DNA of 20,917 nt from NCBI GenBank assembly GCA_964347915.1, contig CAYGAM010000034.1, positions 1 to 20,917 on the forward strand. Reading direction: 5' to 3'. This DNA comes from CAYGAM01 sp964347915. GTDB lineage: Archaea > Thermoproteota > Nitrososphaeria > Nitrososphaerales > Nitrosopumilaceae. Position 1 is the stretch's first letter. The number at the start of each line of letters is the position of its first letter. Positions 1 through 7,499 of the stretch are shown piece after piece. Made by a program: the position numbers and the translations under genes. Under the pieces are notes generated by a model. It worked only from the letters and a program-made list of their open reading frames with translations, was not told the DNA's origin and searched no databases.

Positions 1-624
1 GCCTCTGCGCAGCCTGCAGAAACGCGGCCGCCGGCAGAACCGGACTTTGCGCCTGTTCCTGCGGAACCGGACGATGCATCAGAGCCGCCTGCAGCATCAG
101 AACCTGGCGCTGCGCCGGAACCGGCTCCGGCAGAGCCGGACTGCGGCCCTGGCGAAGTTCTTCGAGGCGGCGAATGCGTGCACAGTCCTGCACTGGCTTC
201 CGATGACGGCGGATGCCTCATTGCTACTGCAGCATACGGCACCGAGCTGGCGCCGCAGGTGCAGATGCTAAGAGAGTTGCGGGACAGCACGCTTCTTTCC
301 ACGGAATCGGGCGCCTCGTTTGCTGCCGGATTCAACTCTCTGTACTATGAGTTCTCGCCTGCAATAGCCGACATGCAGCGGGAGCATCCTGCATTCAGGG
401 ATGCCGTAAGAACACTGATCACTCCGATGATCCACTCGCTCTCCATAATGTCGCTGGCAGACTACACCTCTGAAGGATCGGTGCTGGCGCTAGGCATTCT
501 GACAATAGCCCTGAACCTGGGAATGTATGCGGCAGCTCCTGCTGCTGCCGGCATTGTTCTGGCCAGGCGGCTTGGGACAAACCAAACTCGGCGCAATGCG
601 GCTGATCCGGCATCGCGGCACTAG
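1..624 (+). CDS. CFI-box C-terminal domain surface protein (5' truncated)
   Basis: The frame is open from base 1, so the N-terminus lies outside the window. The visible 207 residues start with a Pro/Ala/Glu-rich linker of about 45 residues that contains the five-residue unit PAEPD three times. Next come a short Cys pair motif (CGPGEVLRGGEC, about residues 47-58) and a CLIATAAYG block (about 68-76). The last ~130 residues, with ELAPQVQMLRELRD and LYYEFSPAIAD, match the CFI-box-CTERM type domain I know from thaumarchaeal exported proteins. A hydrophobic helix (about 160-190) followed by RR and a polar tail suggests C-terminal membrane anchoring with the rest outside the cell. A later ATG at 178 is internal to the domain and is not the start. 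Cargo and function are unknown. Confidence 0.8.
   Translation, partial: ASAQPAETRPPAEPDFAPVPAEPDDASEPPAASEPGAAPEPAPAEPDCGPGEVLRGGECVHSPALASDDGGCLIATAAYGTELAPQVQMLRELRDSTLLSTESGASFAAGFNSLYYEFSPAIADMQREHPAFRDAVRTLITPMIHSLSIMSLADYTSEGSVLALGILTIALNLGMYAAAPAAAGIVLARRLGTNQTRRNAADPASRH
31..141 (+). repeat. 15-nt in-frame repeat coding Pro-Ala-Glu-Pro-Asp
   Basis: Three near-identical 15-nt units occur at 31-45, 58-72 and 127-141, each encoding PAEPD in the linker of the CFI-box protein. They differ only at a few, mostly synonymous, positions. Such linkers usually act as flexible spacers between an outer domain and the membrane. Confidence 0.7.
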
Positions 625-923
625 CCGTCTATAATGCCGTACAGAGAGATGCAGGTACAAAGCCAGGATGCTTTGGCTTCCGGCAGCGACAATGGGCCTT
701 TTGACAATGCCTGCCCCTTGTACGCGGACGGAAATGACAGTGCCATGTCTGCTGTTTGGGTGGCGGTCAGGCCGCACTAGGCGTTGCACCGGCCAGGCGC
801 CATGCCAGACTCCGGCCAGCAATCTTAATAACATGCCTTGCTGCTTGTACATGCATGCAAATGTCGGCAGTACCTGTAGTGGCGCTGGCAGTTCTGAACT
901 GATCCCTGGAGATCACTAATTCA
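625..923. other. Gene-free stretch before ilvB
   Basis: About 300 bases with no convincing reading frame; the short frames here lack start context and resemble no family I know. A 6-bp stem with an 8-nt loop (660-665 pairing with 674-679) lies just after the CFI-box gene. A GCATGC palindrome occurs at 853-858. The only clear signal is the TATA box at its right edge. Confidence 0.5.
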
Positions 924-931
924 TTAAAATT
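924..931 (+). promoter_or_regulatory. TATA box of the ilvB operon
   Basis: TTAAAATT is centred about 28 nt upstream of ATG 956, the spacing expected for a leaderless archaeal transcript. It overlaps the alternative ATG at 932, which argues against using that upstream start. Confidence 0.6.
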
Positions 932-955
932 ATGGTGGCGGTGTTGTTGAGCAAT

Positions 956-2644
956 ATGGAAGAAATGATCGGGGCAAAAGCCCTGATGGTTGCATTAGAA
1001 AAGGAAGGAGTAAGGCAGGTATTCGGACTGCCCGGAGGCGCAAACCTTCCAATGTACGACGAGTTTGCAAGGTGCGACATACGGCACATACTTGTGCGCC
1101 ACGAGCAGTCGGCAGCGCACATGGCCGACGGCTTTGGCAGGGTAAGCAGAAAGCCCGGAGTCTGCTTTGCAACGTCTGGACCAGGCGCTACAAACATACT
1201 TACCGGCATAGCCACTGCCCAGGCGGACTCTGCTCCGATGGTTGCAGTAACAGGCCAGGTGCCCGTTCCAATGATAGGACGCGACGCATTTCAGGAGAGC
1301 GACATAATAGGCATGGCAAACCCGGTTGTAAAGTATGCATTCCAGCCAAGATCGCCGGAAGAGGTTCCGCTGGCAGTGAGGCAGGGATTCTTCATTGCGG
1401 AATCTGGACGGCCTGGGCCTGTTCTGATTGACGTGCCAAAGGACGTCCAGCAAAACAAGGCCGCGATGGCGTTTCCTGACGAGTTTAAGATACGCGGGTA
1501 TCATCCGTGGACGGATCCTGACATCTCAAATGTCAAGCGCGCAATAAGCATGCTTTTGTCATCAGAACGTCCTGTAATCCTGGCCGGCGGCGGCGCCATT
1601 ATATCGTCAGCTTTTGCCGAGCTTCAGGCGGTTGCAGAAATGCTAATGCTGCCGGTAGTTACCACATTCAAGGGCAAGGGAGCGTTTCCAGAAAACCATC
1701 CGCTCTCGCTCGGGCCGATAGGAATGCACGGACACGCCGAAGCCAACAGAATCATGACCGAAGCCGACTGCGTGCTTGCAATAGGCACAAGATTCTCTGA
1801 TCGCTCTGTCGGAACGTTTGCCGACTTTGAAAAGCAGCTGAAGATAATTCACATGGACGTAGATCCAGCCGAGATTGGCAAAAACCAGACAACCAATGTT
1901 GCAGTGGTGGGAGACGTCCGAACCTCGCTGCGCATCATGGTAAAAATGCTCCAGGAAGAGACGCTAAAGCGTTCCGACGACAGCGAATGGCTCCGGCACG
2001 TGCGGGAGACCAAGGCATACTGGAAGGAGAACCTCAAGCTGCACCCTGGCGAGATGGGGGCAGCAAAGATACTGCGCAAGCTCCGGGAAGAGCTTCCTTC
2101 AGAGGCAATCGTAACGACAGAAGTAGGACAGCACCAGATGTGGGCGTCGCTGTTCTTTGATGTGATATGTCCTGGAACATTCTTCAGCTCTACCGGCCTG
2201 GGCACGATGGGGTGGGGGTTTCCAGCATCAATCGGGGCCAAGGTGGCAAAGCCTAGCGTTCCTGTCGTGGATATTGCCGGAGACGGCAGCTTTAACATGA
2301 CGGAAAATTCGCTTGCAACGGCCGTGCTGGAGAATATTCCAGTCATTGTATTCCTTGTAAACAATTACAGCCTTGGAATGGTGGCTCAGTGGCAGCGGAC
2401 GTTTTACGACCGGAGGATGATCGGCGTAGATCAGGGACAGTGCCCGGACTATGTAAAGCTGGCAGAGTCGTACGGAGCGCAGGGGATTAGGGCCCAGTCT
2501 ATTGACGAGCTGGGCTCCGCCATCCGATCAGGACTGGCAAGCGATGTTGCAACAGTAATCGACATTCCAATAGATCCGGAGGAGGACGTGCTGCCGTTCG
2601 TAGCTCCTGGAACGCCGCTAAAGGACATGATCCTCCCGTCGTGA
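956..2644 (+). CDS. ilvB: Acetolactate synthase large (catalytic) subunit
   Basis: This ThDP-dependent enzyme condenses two pyruvates to acetolactate, or pyruvate with 2-oxobutyrate, as the first common step of valine, leucine and isoleucine synthesis in the cytoplasm. The 562 residues have the three-domain order of the family. The N-terminal Pyr domain carries FGLPGGANLPMYD and the catalytic Glu in RHEQSAAHMADG (Glu50). A central domain follows, then a C-terminal PP domain with GDGSFN at 442 and the paired Asn (VNNYS, about 469-470), which together bind ThDP and magnesium. I chose ATG 956 because the TATA box lies 28 nt upstream and homologues begin near this Met. An in-frame ATG at 932 would add eight residues. 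The gene is first in an operon, 6 nt before ilvN. Confidence 0.95.
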   Translation: MEEMIGAKALMVALEKEGVRQVFGLPGGANLPMYDEFARCDIRHILVRHEQSAAHMADGFGRVSRKPGVCFATSGPGATNILTGIATAQADSAPMVAVTGQVPVPMIGRDAFQESDIIGMANPVVKYAFQPRSPEEVPLAVRQGFFIAESGRPGPVLIDVPKDVQQNKAAMAFPDEFKIRGYHPWTDPDISNVKRAISMLLSSERPVILAGGGAIISSAFAELQAVAEMLMLPVVTTFKGKGAFPENHPLSLGPIGMHGHAEANRIMTEADCVLAIGTRFSDRSVGTFADFEKQLKIIHMDVDPAEIGKNQTTNVAVVGDVRTSLRIMVKMLQEETLKRSDDSEWLRHVRETKAYWKENLKLHPGEMGAAKILRKLREELPSEAIVTTEVGQHQMWASLFFDVICPGTFFSSTGLGTMGWGFPASIGAKVAKPSVPVVDIAGDGSFNMTENSLATAVLENIPVIVFLVNNYSLGMVAQWQRTFYDRRMIGVDQGQCPDYVKLAESYGAQGIRAQSIDELGSAIRSGLASDVATVIDIPIDPEEDVLPFVAPGTPLKDMILPS

Positions 2645-2650
2645 TCTGCA

Positions 2651-3133
2651 ATGTGGACAATACTATCTCTCTTGGTTGAAAACAAGCCGGGCATTCTCTG
2701 GCAGGTAACGCAGCTGTTCAGGGCAAGAAACTTCAACATAGACAGCATATCGGTCGGAACAACGATGAATCCGGAATTTTCCCGCATGACCATAACTACA
2801 GAGGGCACGGACAAGCAGATACAGCAGGTGGTAAAGCAGCTTGACAAAATGATTGATACGGTCGAAGTCAGGCAGCTTGACAGGACAAAAACGGTATACA
2901 GGGAGCTTTGCATATTCAAGATCAAAGTCGGCAGCGCAAAGGCAAGCATGGACATCAATACGATGGTGGGCGCATATGGAGGTAAGGTGCACGATGTAAG
3001 AAAGGATTCGATAATGGTGGAGCTTAGCGCAACGCCTGATCAGATCAGAGCGTTTGAGGAGCTTGCAAGGCCGTTTGGAATACTTGACATTGCAAGAACG
3101 GGCGTAGCGGCGCTGCAGAGGAGCGAGACATGA
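2651..3133 (+). CDS. ilvN: Acetolactate synthase small (regulatory) subunit
   Basis: This is the 160-residue regulatory partner of IlvB. An N-terminal ACT domain (about residues 2-75; LVENKPGILWQVTQLF, then NFNIDSISVG) would bind the feedback inhibitor, typically valine. A second ALS-type C-terminal domain (about 80-155) contains ELCIFKIKV and GKVHDVRKDSIMVEL. Length and order match the usual family. It starts 6 nt after ilvB and its stop overlaps the start of leuA (ATGA at 3130-3133), so the three reading frames are almost certainly co-transcribed and coupled. Confidence 0.95.
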   Translation: MWTILSLLVENKPGILWQVTQLFRARNFNIDSISVGTTMNPEFSRMTITTEGTDKQIQQVVKQLDKMIDTVEVRQLDRTKTVYRELCIFKIKVGSAKASMDINTMVGAYGGKVHDVRKDSIMVELSATPDQIRAFEELARPFGILDIARTGVAALQRSET

Positions 3134-4644
3134 GGGTGAGGATATTCGATACGACGCTGCGCGACGGCGAGCAGACGCCCGGCATATCGCTCTCGCCGGA
3201 CCAAAAGCTGGAAATTGCAAAAAAACTGGACATGCTGGGAGTTGATGCAATTGAAGCAGGATTTCCAGTCATATCCGCAGGCGAAGCCAGGGCGGTAAAA
3301 ATGATAGCGGGCGAGGGGCTCTCCTGCGACATTTGCGGCCTTGCCCGAGCCGGCAGGCGCGATATTGACGCCGCGATAGATTCGGGGCTGGACTATGTTC
3401 ACATATTTATCGCGACATCGGACATACATCTCAAGTACAAGCTGAAGATGACGCGGGAGCAGGCGATGGAAAAGGCCGCAGACGCCATCTCATACGCAAA
3501 GTCGCACGGCCTGCAGGTGGAGTTTTCTGCTGAAGACGCAACCCGAACAGACAGAAGCTTTCTGGAGCAGGCGTACCGCCAGGCGGCGGATGCGGGTGCT
3601 GACAGAGTGGACATTCCGGACACTGTGGGCTATTCCACTCCGCAGTACATGGCGGAGATAACGAGGGATGCAGCCGGGGCAGCTGGGGTGCCGGTAAGCG
3701 TGCACTGCCACAACGACTTTGGACTGGCAGTCGCAAACGCGCTGGCGGGGATAATGGCCGGCGCACAGTGCGCGCATGTTACGATAAACGGCATAGGAGA
3801 GCGCGCCGGAAACGCCTCGCTGGAAGAGCTTGCAATGGCGCTGCAGTGCCTCCAGCATGAGAAAAAATTTGAGACGGGCATAAATTCTGAGCTGATATAC
3901 GAGACATCCAGATTCATCTCCAAGATAGCCGGGATAGACGTGCAGCCAAACAAGGCAATAGTAGGCGACAATGCATTCGGACATGAGTCGGGAATTCACA
4001 CGCACGGCGTGCTGAGCAATCCTTTGACATACGAGCCGATAAAGCCCGAGCTTGTGGGGCGGAAGAGATGGATGCAGGTGGGAAAGCATGCCGGAGTGCA
4101 CGGCATGAATGCAATGCTGGGCGAGTACGGCATCAGGCCGAGCGGGGAGCAGGCAAAGGACATACTGGACGTGGTAAAGAATCTGGGCGATCAGGGAAAA
4201 AAGGTAACGGACATTGAACTGCTCTCCATTGCAAGCGATATTATGGACAACAAGGACATCAAGAGCATGGTGAGCCTTGTAGGATTCTCCGTATCAACGG
4301 GAATCGGCACAATGCCGTATGCGTTTGTCAAGCTCAACATAGACGGGCAGGAGATCTCGGCTACGGATTATGGCGTAGGACCGGTCAACGCCTCCCTTCG
4401 GGCAATACAAAAGGTGACGGACAAGATATCGCCAATCAGAATCAAGGATTACCATCTGGCGTCAATATCCGGGGGCTCCGACGCATTGTGCGAAGTAACG
4501 GTCAGGGTAACCGACGAGCGCGGCGACAGCATATCTGCAAAGTCAGTGGGCGAGGATATCGTAACTACCAGCATGCAGGCGGTAATCTCCGGAATGAACC
4601 GAATTCTGCTCAGAAAGATGCTACAAAAGAGGCAAAACTCCTAG
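3130..4644 (+). CDS. leuA: 2-isopropylmalate synthase
   Basis: This enzyme condenses acetyl-CoA with 2-oxoisovalerate, committing carbon to leucine. The 504 residues start with the HMGL-like TIM barrel: DTTLRDGEQTPG (7-18), metal-binding HCHND (192-196), GIGERAGN (221-228) and HESGIHTHG (285-293). A LeuA-dimer regulatory domain occupies about 360-500 (SVSTGIGTMPYAFVKL, VGPVNASLRAIQKV), the part that usually binds leucine for feedback inhibition. The start overlaps the ilvN stop (ATGA) and leuB follows after 11 nt. Citramalate and homocitrate synthases share this architecture, so the substrate is inferred. Neighbouring ilvBN and leuB make isopropylmalate synthase the best reading. Confidence 0.9.
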   Translation: MRVRIFDTTLRDGEQTPGISLSPDQKLEIAKKLDMLGVDAIEAGFPVISAGEARAVKMIAGEGLSCDICGLARAGRRDIDAAIDSGLDYVHIFIATSDIHLKYKLKMTREQAMEKAADAISYAKSHGLQVEFSAEDATRTDRSFLEQAYRQAADAGADRVDIPDTVGYSTPQYMAEITRDAAGAAGVPVSVHCHNDFGLAVANALAGIMAGAQCAHVTINGIGERAGNASLEELAMALQCLQHEKKFETGINSELIYETSRFISKIAGIDVQPNKAIVGDNAFGHESGIHTHGVLSNPLTYEPIKPELVGRKRWMQVGKHAGVHGMNAMLGEYGIRPSGEQAKDILDVVKNLGDQGKKVTDIELLSIASDIMDNKDIKSMVSLVGFSVSTGIGTMPYAFVKLNIDGQEISATDYGVGPVNASLRAIQKVTDKISPIRIKDYHLASISGGSDALCEVTVRVTDERGDSISAKSVGEDIVTTSMQAVISGMNRILLRKMLQKRQNS

Positions 4645-4655
4645 CGGGAAGCGGC

Positions 4656-5684
4656 ATGTTGTACAGGATATCCCTTGTGGAAGGCGACGGCATAGGGCCG
4701 GAACTGGCAAAAGCTGCGCGCATGACGCTTGATGCAGTGCAAGATGCTGCGGGAGTGCGGTTTGACGTAGACTTGGTGCAGGCAGGCGATGCTGCCCTGG
4801 CTGATACTGGAAGGGCGCTGCCGCAGAGCACGCTAAATTCGATACGAAACTCTGATGCATGCCTCAAGGCTCCTGTTGGAGAGTCCGCTGCCGATGTTAT
4901 CGTAGCATTGCGCCGCATGCTTGACCTTTATGCAAATGTGCGGCCTGCCAGGTCGTATCCTGGCATGCCTGCTCTGAGGAACGATATTGACATGGTAATA
5001 GTCCGGGAGAATACCGAAGATCTTTACACCGGAAAAGAGTTTGAGCTGGACGGCGCGGCGGTAGCTCTGCGGATAATATCATACGAAGCCTCTGCCCGCA
5101 TTGCAGAGTATGCGTTTTGCACCGCAGAGCATCGGAACGGCGCAAAAAAGGTTGCGTGCGTCCATAAATCAAACGTCATGCGCGTAACAGACGGGGTGTT
5201 TGCCCGAGCCTGCAGGGATGCTGCAGCCAGGCACCCTGATATCGAATTTGAGGAAATGTATGTTGATGCATGCGCAATGAATCTGATAAGGCAGCCGGAA
5301 AAGTTTGATGTCATTGTAACTACAAACATGTTTGGGGACATTCTGTCGGACGAATCTTCGCAGGCGGCCGGAGGACTGGGAGCGGCGCCTGCTGCCAACA
5401 TTGGCGACAATTTTGCCATATTTGAGCCCGTGCACGGCGCAGCATTTGATATTGCGGGACAGAATACTGCCAATCCGATGTCGTTCATCCTGTCCGTGCG
5501 GATGATGCTGGACTGGCTGGCGCAAAAGCGCGGCGATGATTCTTGCCGGCTTGCCGGAGCCGCGCTGGAGCGGGCCGTCCTCGGAGCGGTATCCGGAGGC
5601 GTGAGGACAAAAGATGTCGGAGGCGCTGCATCCTGCAGCGGGTTTGCAGACGAGGTGTCGCGGCGCCTTGCAAAAGATGCCTAG
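4656..5684 (+). CDS. leuB: 3-isopropylmalate dehydrogenase
   Basis: This NAD-dependent oxidative decarboxylase acts in the leucine branch. It has 342 residues of the isocitrate/isopropylmalate dehydrogenase fold: VEGDGIGPE near the N-terminus, ENTEDLYTG with the catalytic Tyr (about 124), HKSNVMRVTDG with the catalytic Lys (about 171), NMFGDILSDESSQAAGGLG with the metal-binding Asp residues (about 228 and 232), and EPVHGAAFDIAGQNTANP in the cofactor region. The open frame extends back into leuA, but the family N-terminus fits ATG 4656, 11 nt after the leuA stop. Homoisocitrate or isocitrate dehydrogenase are possible relatives; the leuA neighbour favours LeuB. It is the last gene of the operon. 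leuC, leuD, ilvC and ilvD are not in the window. Confidence 0.9.
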   Translation: MLYRISLVEGDGIGPELAKAARMTLDAVQDAAGVRFDVDLVQAGDAALADTGRALPQSTLNSIRNSDACLKAPVGESAADVIVALRRMLDLYANVRPARSYPGMPALRNDIDMVIVRENTEDLYTGKEFELDGAAVALRIISYEASARIAEYAFCTAEHRNGAKKVACVHKSNVMRVTDGVFARACRDAAARHPDIEFEEMYVDACAMNLIRQPEKFDVIVTTNMFGDILSDESSQAAGGLGAAPAANIGDNFAIFEPVHGAAFDIAGQNTANPMSFILSVRMMLDWLAQKRGDDSCRLAGAALERAVLGAVSGGVRTKDVGGAASCSGFADEVSRRLAKDA

Positions 5685-5770
5685 CTTCTGCGCCAGCTCA
5701 ATTTGGGGCAGCATGATCCAAATAACCCGACGCCATGCCCGAATATAATGTCCTGAAATTATGATGCGCT

Positions 5771-5794
5771 GCGCCTTTTTTTAACAAAGGGCGC
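5771..5794. terminator. Hairpin with T-tract between convergent leuB and aspS
   Basis: GCGCCTTT and AAAGGGCGC form an imperfect inverted repeat around a run of seven T (5776-5782) between two converging genes. Archaeal termination mainly needs the T-run on the non-template strand, so this best serves leuB. It is likely but unproven. Confidence 0.5.
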
Positions 5795-5874
5795 GATTTT
5801 CCATGCTTGCGGCCTGGCATTGCTGCCGCGTCAGGGCGCGATGCCGCGCTGCATAGCCGGCGCAGCCGCATCTG

Positions 5875-7161
5875 CTACGGCGCAAGCCTGTCCGGATCTC
5901 TTGGGTACAGCACAGCCTCTCTCACATTGTCTGCGCCTGCAAGAATTGAGATCAGCCTGTCGAGGCCCAGTCCCCATCCTGCATGCGGCGGCATTCCCCA
6001 GTCGTATGCTCTTAGATGATCCTCAAACTGGGCTGGATCAAGTCCCTGCTCTTTCAGCCTTGACTTTAAAAGTCCGGGATCATGCAGCCTGGTTCCGCCA
6101 GAAGAGAGCTCCAGATATCCGTACTGCAGATCAAACGATCTTGATATTTCCGGATCATCGTCCCTCTCCCTGATGTAAAACGGCTTTAGCTTTTGCGGCC
6201 AGTCAGTCAAAAAGTAAAAGCCCTTGTGCTTTTCTCCTATTGCCCTAAGGTGCGAATCCAAAAGATCATCCCCAAACTTGATCTCGCATCCTGCGTCTGC
6301 CGCGTCATCTACGGCCTCTTGATACGTTACGCGCTTTAGCGGAAGCTCCGGTACAGGCATTGCAAAGCCCGTCTCTTTCTGTTCCGCACTGCAGTTTCTT
6401 TCAATGTCCGAGCATACTCTGTGAACAAGATCTTCCAGCACTTGCATTACGTCGGTATAGTCCATAAACGCTGCCTCAATATCCACAGAACTAAACTCTG
6501 TCAGATGCCGCCCAGTATGCGATTTTTCCGCCCTGTAAAAGTTTGCAATCTCAAAGACGCGCTCCAGCCCTATTGTCATCTGCTCCTTGTAAAGCTGCGG
6601 GCTTTGGGCCAGGTACGCGGTCTTGCCGAAATACTCAAGCGAGAACAGGTTGGCGCCGCCCTCGCTTGCGCTGCCGATTATCTTTGGCGTGGTTATCTCA
6701 AAGAATCTTTGTTCTGTCAGCCTTTTTCTGATCGATGCCAGCGCATGGTGCCTTATTTTAAAGACGGCTGCCGTCTTTGGATTGCGCATGTCAAGCGCCC
6801 TGGCATTAAGCCTGTTGTCAATGCCGCTCTCCAGCCTGCCTGTGGGGTCTATCGGCAGCGGGTGGACTGCTTTGGAGAGCATCTTGATGCCGTCCGCCAT
6901 CACTTCAAAGTCAAAGTCCCTGGCCCGAGTCTCCTGGACTGTGCCGCGCACCAGTATTACGCTCTGCCTGTTCATCTTTTGCACCGCTTCGCTCAGCTCG
7001 TTCTTTGCTATTACCTGAATTTTTCCCGTCGAGTCCCGCAGCGTAAGAAACGTCATTTTGCTCATTACTCGCAGATCTTCTATCCATCCGCCGAGGCTTA
7101 CGCGCTCGCCTGCCATGCCTGCGCTCAAGTCCTGCAGATCATGCGTCTTGCCGAATGCCAT
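5875..7161 (-). CDS. aspS: Aspartyl-tRNA synthetase (archaeal type)
   Basis: This enzyme charges tRNA with aspartate; it may also charge tRNA-Asn where GatCAB corrects the product. The 428 residues begin with an OB-fold anticodon-binding domain (about 20-105, GWIEDLRV...FLTLRD). The class II catalytic core has motif 1 FFEITTPKII (about 153-162), AQSPQLYKEQ, motif 2 FYRAEKSHTGRHLTEF (about 208-223) and motif 3 GWGLGLDRL (about 395-403). The length suits the archaeal form without the bacterial insertion domain. The frame opens at GTG 7179, but the TATA-like box at 7183-7190 places a leaderless start at the tandem ATGs 7164/7161. The residue after GWI is Glu, where I recall Trp in discriminating and His in nondiscriminating enzymes, so tRNA specificity cannot be read off. 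Confidence 0.93.
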   Translation of the reverse strand: MAFGKTHDLQDLSAGMAGERVSLGGWIEDLRVMSKMTFLTLRDSTGKIQVIAKNELSEAVQKMNRQSVILVRGTVQETRARDFDFEVMADGIKMLSKAVHPLPIDPTGRLESGIDNRLNARALDMRNPKTAAVFKIRHHALASIRKRLTEQRFFEITTPKIIGSASEGGANLFSLEYFGKTAYLAQSPQLYKEQMTIGLERVFEIANFYRAEKSHTGRHLTEFSSVDIEAAFMDYTDVMQVLEDLVHRVCSDIERNCSAEQKETGFAMPVPELPLKRVTYQEAVDDAADAGCEIKFGDDLLDSHLRAIGEKHKGFYFLTDWPQKLKPFYIRERDDDPEISRSFDLQYGYLELSSGGTRLHDPGLLKSRLKEQGLDPAQFEDHLRAYDWGMPPHAGWGLGLDRLISILAGADNVREAVLYPRDPDRLAP

Positions 7162-7182
7162 CATAGCGCATCGCCGCACCTT

Positions 7183-7190
7183 GTATTATC
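7183..7190 (-). promoter_or_regulatory. TATA-like box of aspS
   Basis: On the minus strand this reads GATAATAC, centred about 26 nt upstream of ATG 7161. This is why I prefer the tandem ATG over the in-frame GTG at 7179, which the box almost touches. Confidence 0.5.
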
Positions 7191-7315
7191 AAGATTTCGC
7201 ATGGTGTAGTTTTACCATGCATCTGCATGCACCGCAGGATAATGCTTCAGGTTCAACCTTGGCTGAATTTTGAGATTCGCGCAGCCTGTTTCTGCAGATT
7301 TGCCTGGCATATTTC

Positions 7316-7354
7316 GCATGCGGGAAAAATCACGCGATCGGCCGGCCCGCATGC
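7316..7354. repeat. 9-bp perfect inverted repeat
   Basis: GCATGCGGG at 7316-7324 pairs perfectly with CCCGCATGC at 7346-7354 around a 21-nt loop that itself contains CGATCG and GGCCGG. It could form an RNA or DNA hairpin or be an operator-like site; nothing here shows which. Confidence 0.7.
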
Positions 7355-7373
7355 CAGCGAGTGCCGGAATTGT

Positions 7374-7415
7374 CGCCAAAAATGTGTGATTTGCCGGCAT
7401 GCTGTTCATTTGGCG
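7374..7415. repeat. 7-bp perfect inverted repeat next to the first
   Basis: CGCCAAA at 7374-7380 pairs with TTTGGCG at 7409-7415 around a 28-nt loop that contains TGCCGGCA and GCATGC. It lies 20 nt after the 9-bp inverted repeat and about 60 nt upstream of the ABC ATPase promoter. Confidence 0.6.
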
Positions 7416-7472
7416 CGGCATTGTTTTTAATCTGGAAGATGGACGCGATATCATGCAGCAGGCCGCAATCTA

Positions 7473-7480
7473 CTTAACTT
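7473..7480 (+). promoter_or_regulatory. TATA-like box of the ABC ATPase gene
   Basis: CTTAACTT is centred about 24 nt upstream of GTG 7500. It is weaker than other boxes in the window but sits at the right place for a leaderless GTG start. Confidence 0.35.
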
Positions 7481-7499
7481 TGCAAGACTGGGACAGACT

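Larger units (their letters stand above)
7191..7472. other. Palindrome-rich divergent intergenic region aspS / ABC ATPase
   Basis: No gene is supported here. The stretch holds four GCATGC palindromes (7225-7230, 7316-7321, 7349-7354, 7397-7402) and two successive perfect inverted repeats, annotated separately. A short plus-strand frame at 7227-7430 is made from this palindromic sequence and is not convincing. Confidence 0.5.

Noticed and set aside
932..955. Longer N-terminus of IlvB from ATG 932
   Set aside because: The TATA box at 924-931 abuts this ATG, and the family N-terminus fits ATG 956.
7248..7266. Possible tRNA T-arm (GGTTCAACC) and other TTCRA strings across the window
   Set aside because: No matching stems or acceptor arms could be paired; no tRNA gene found on either strand by eye.
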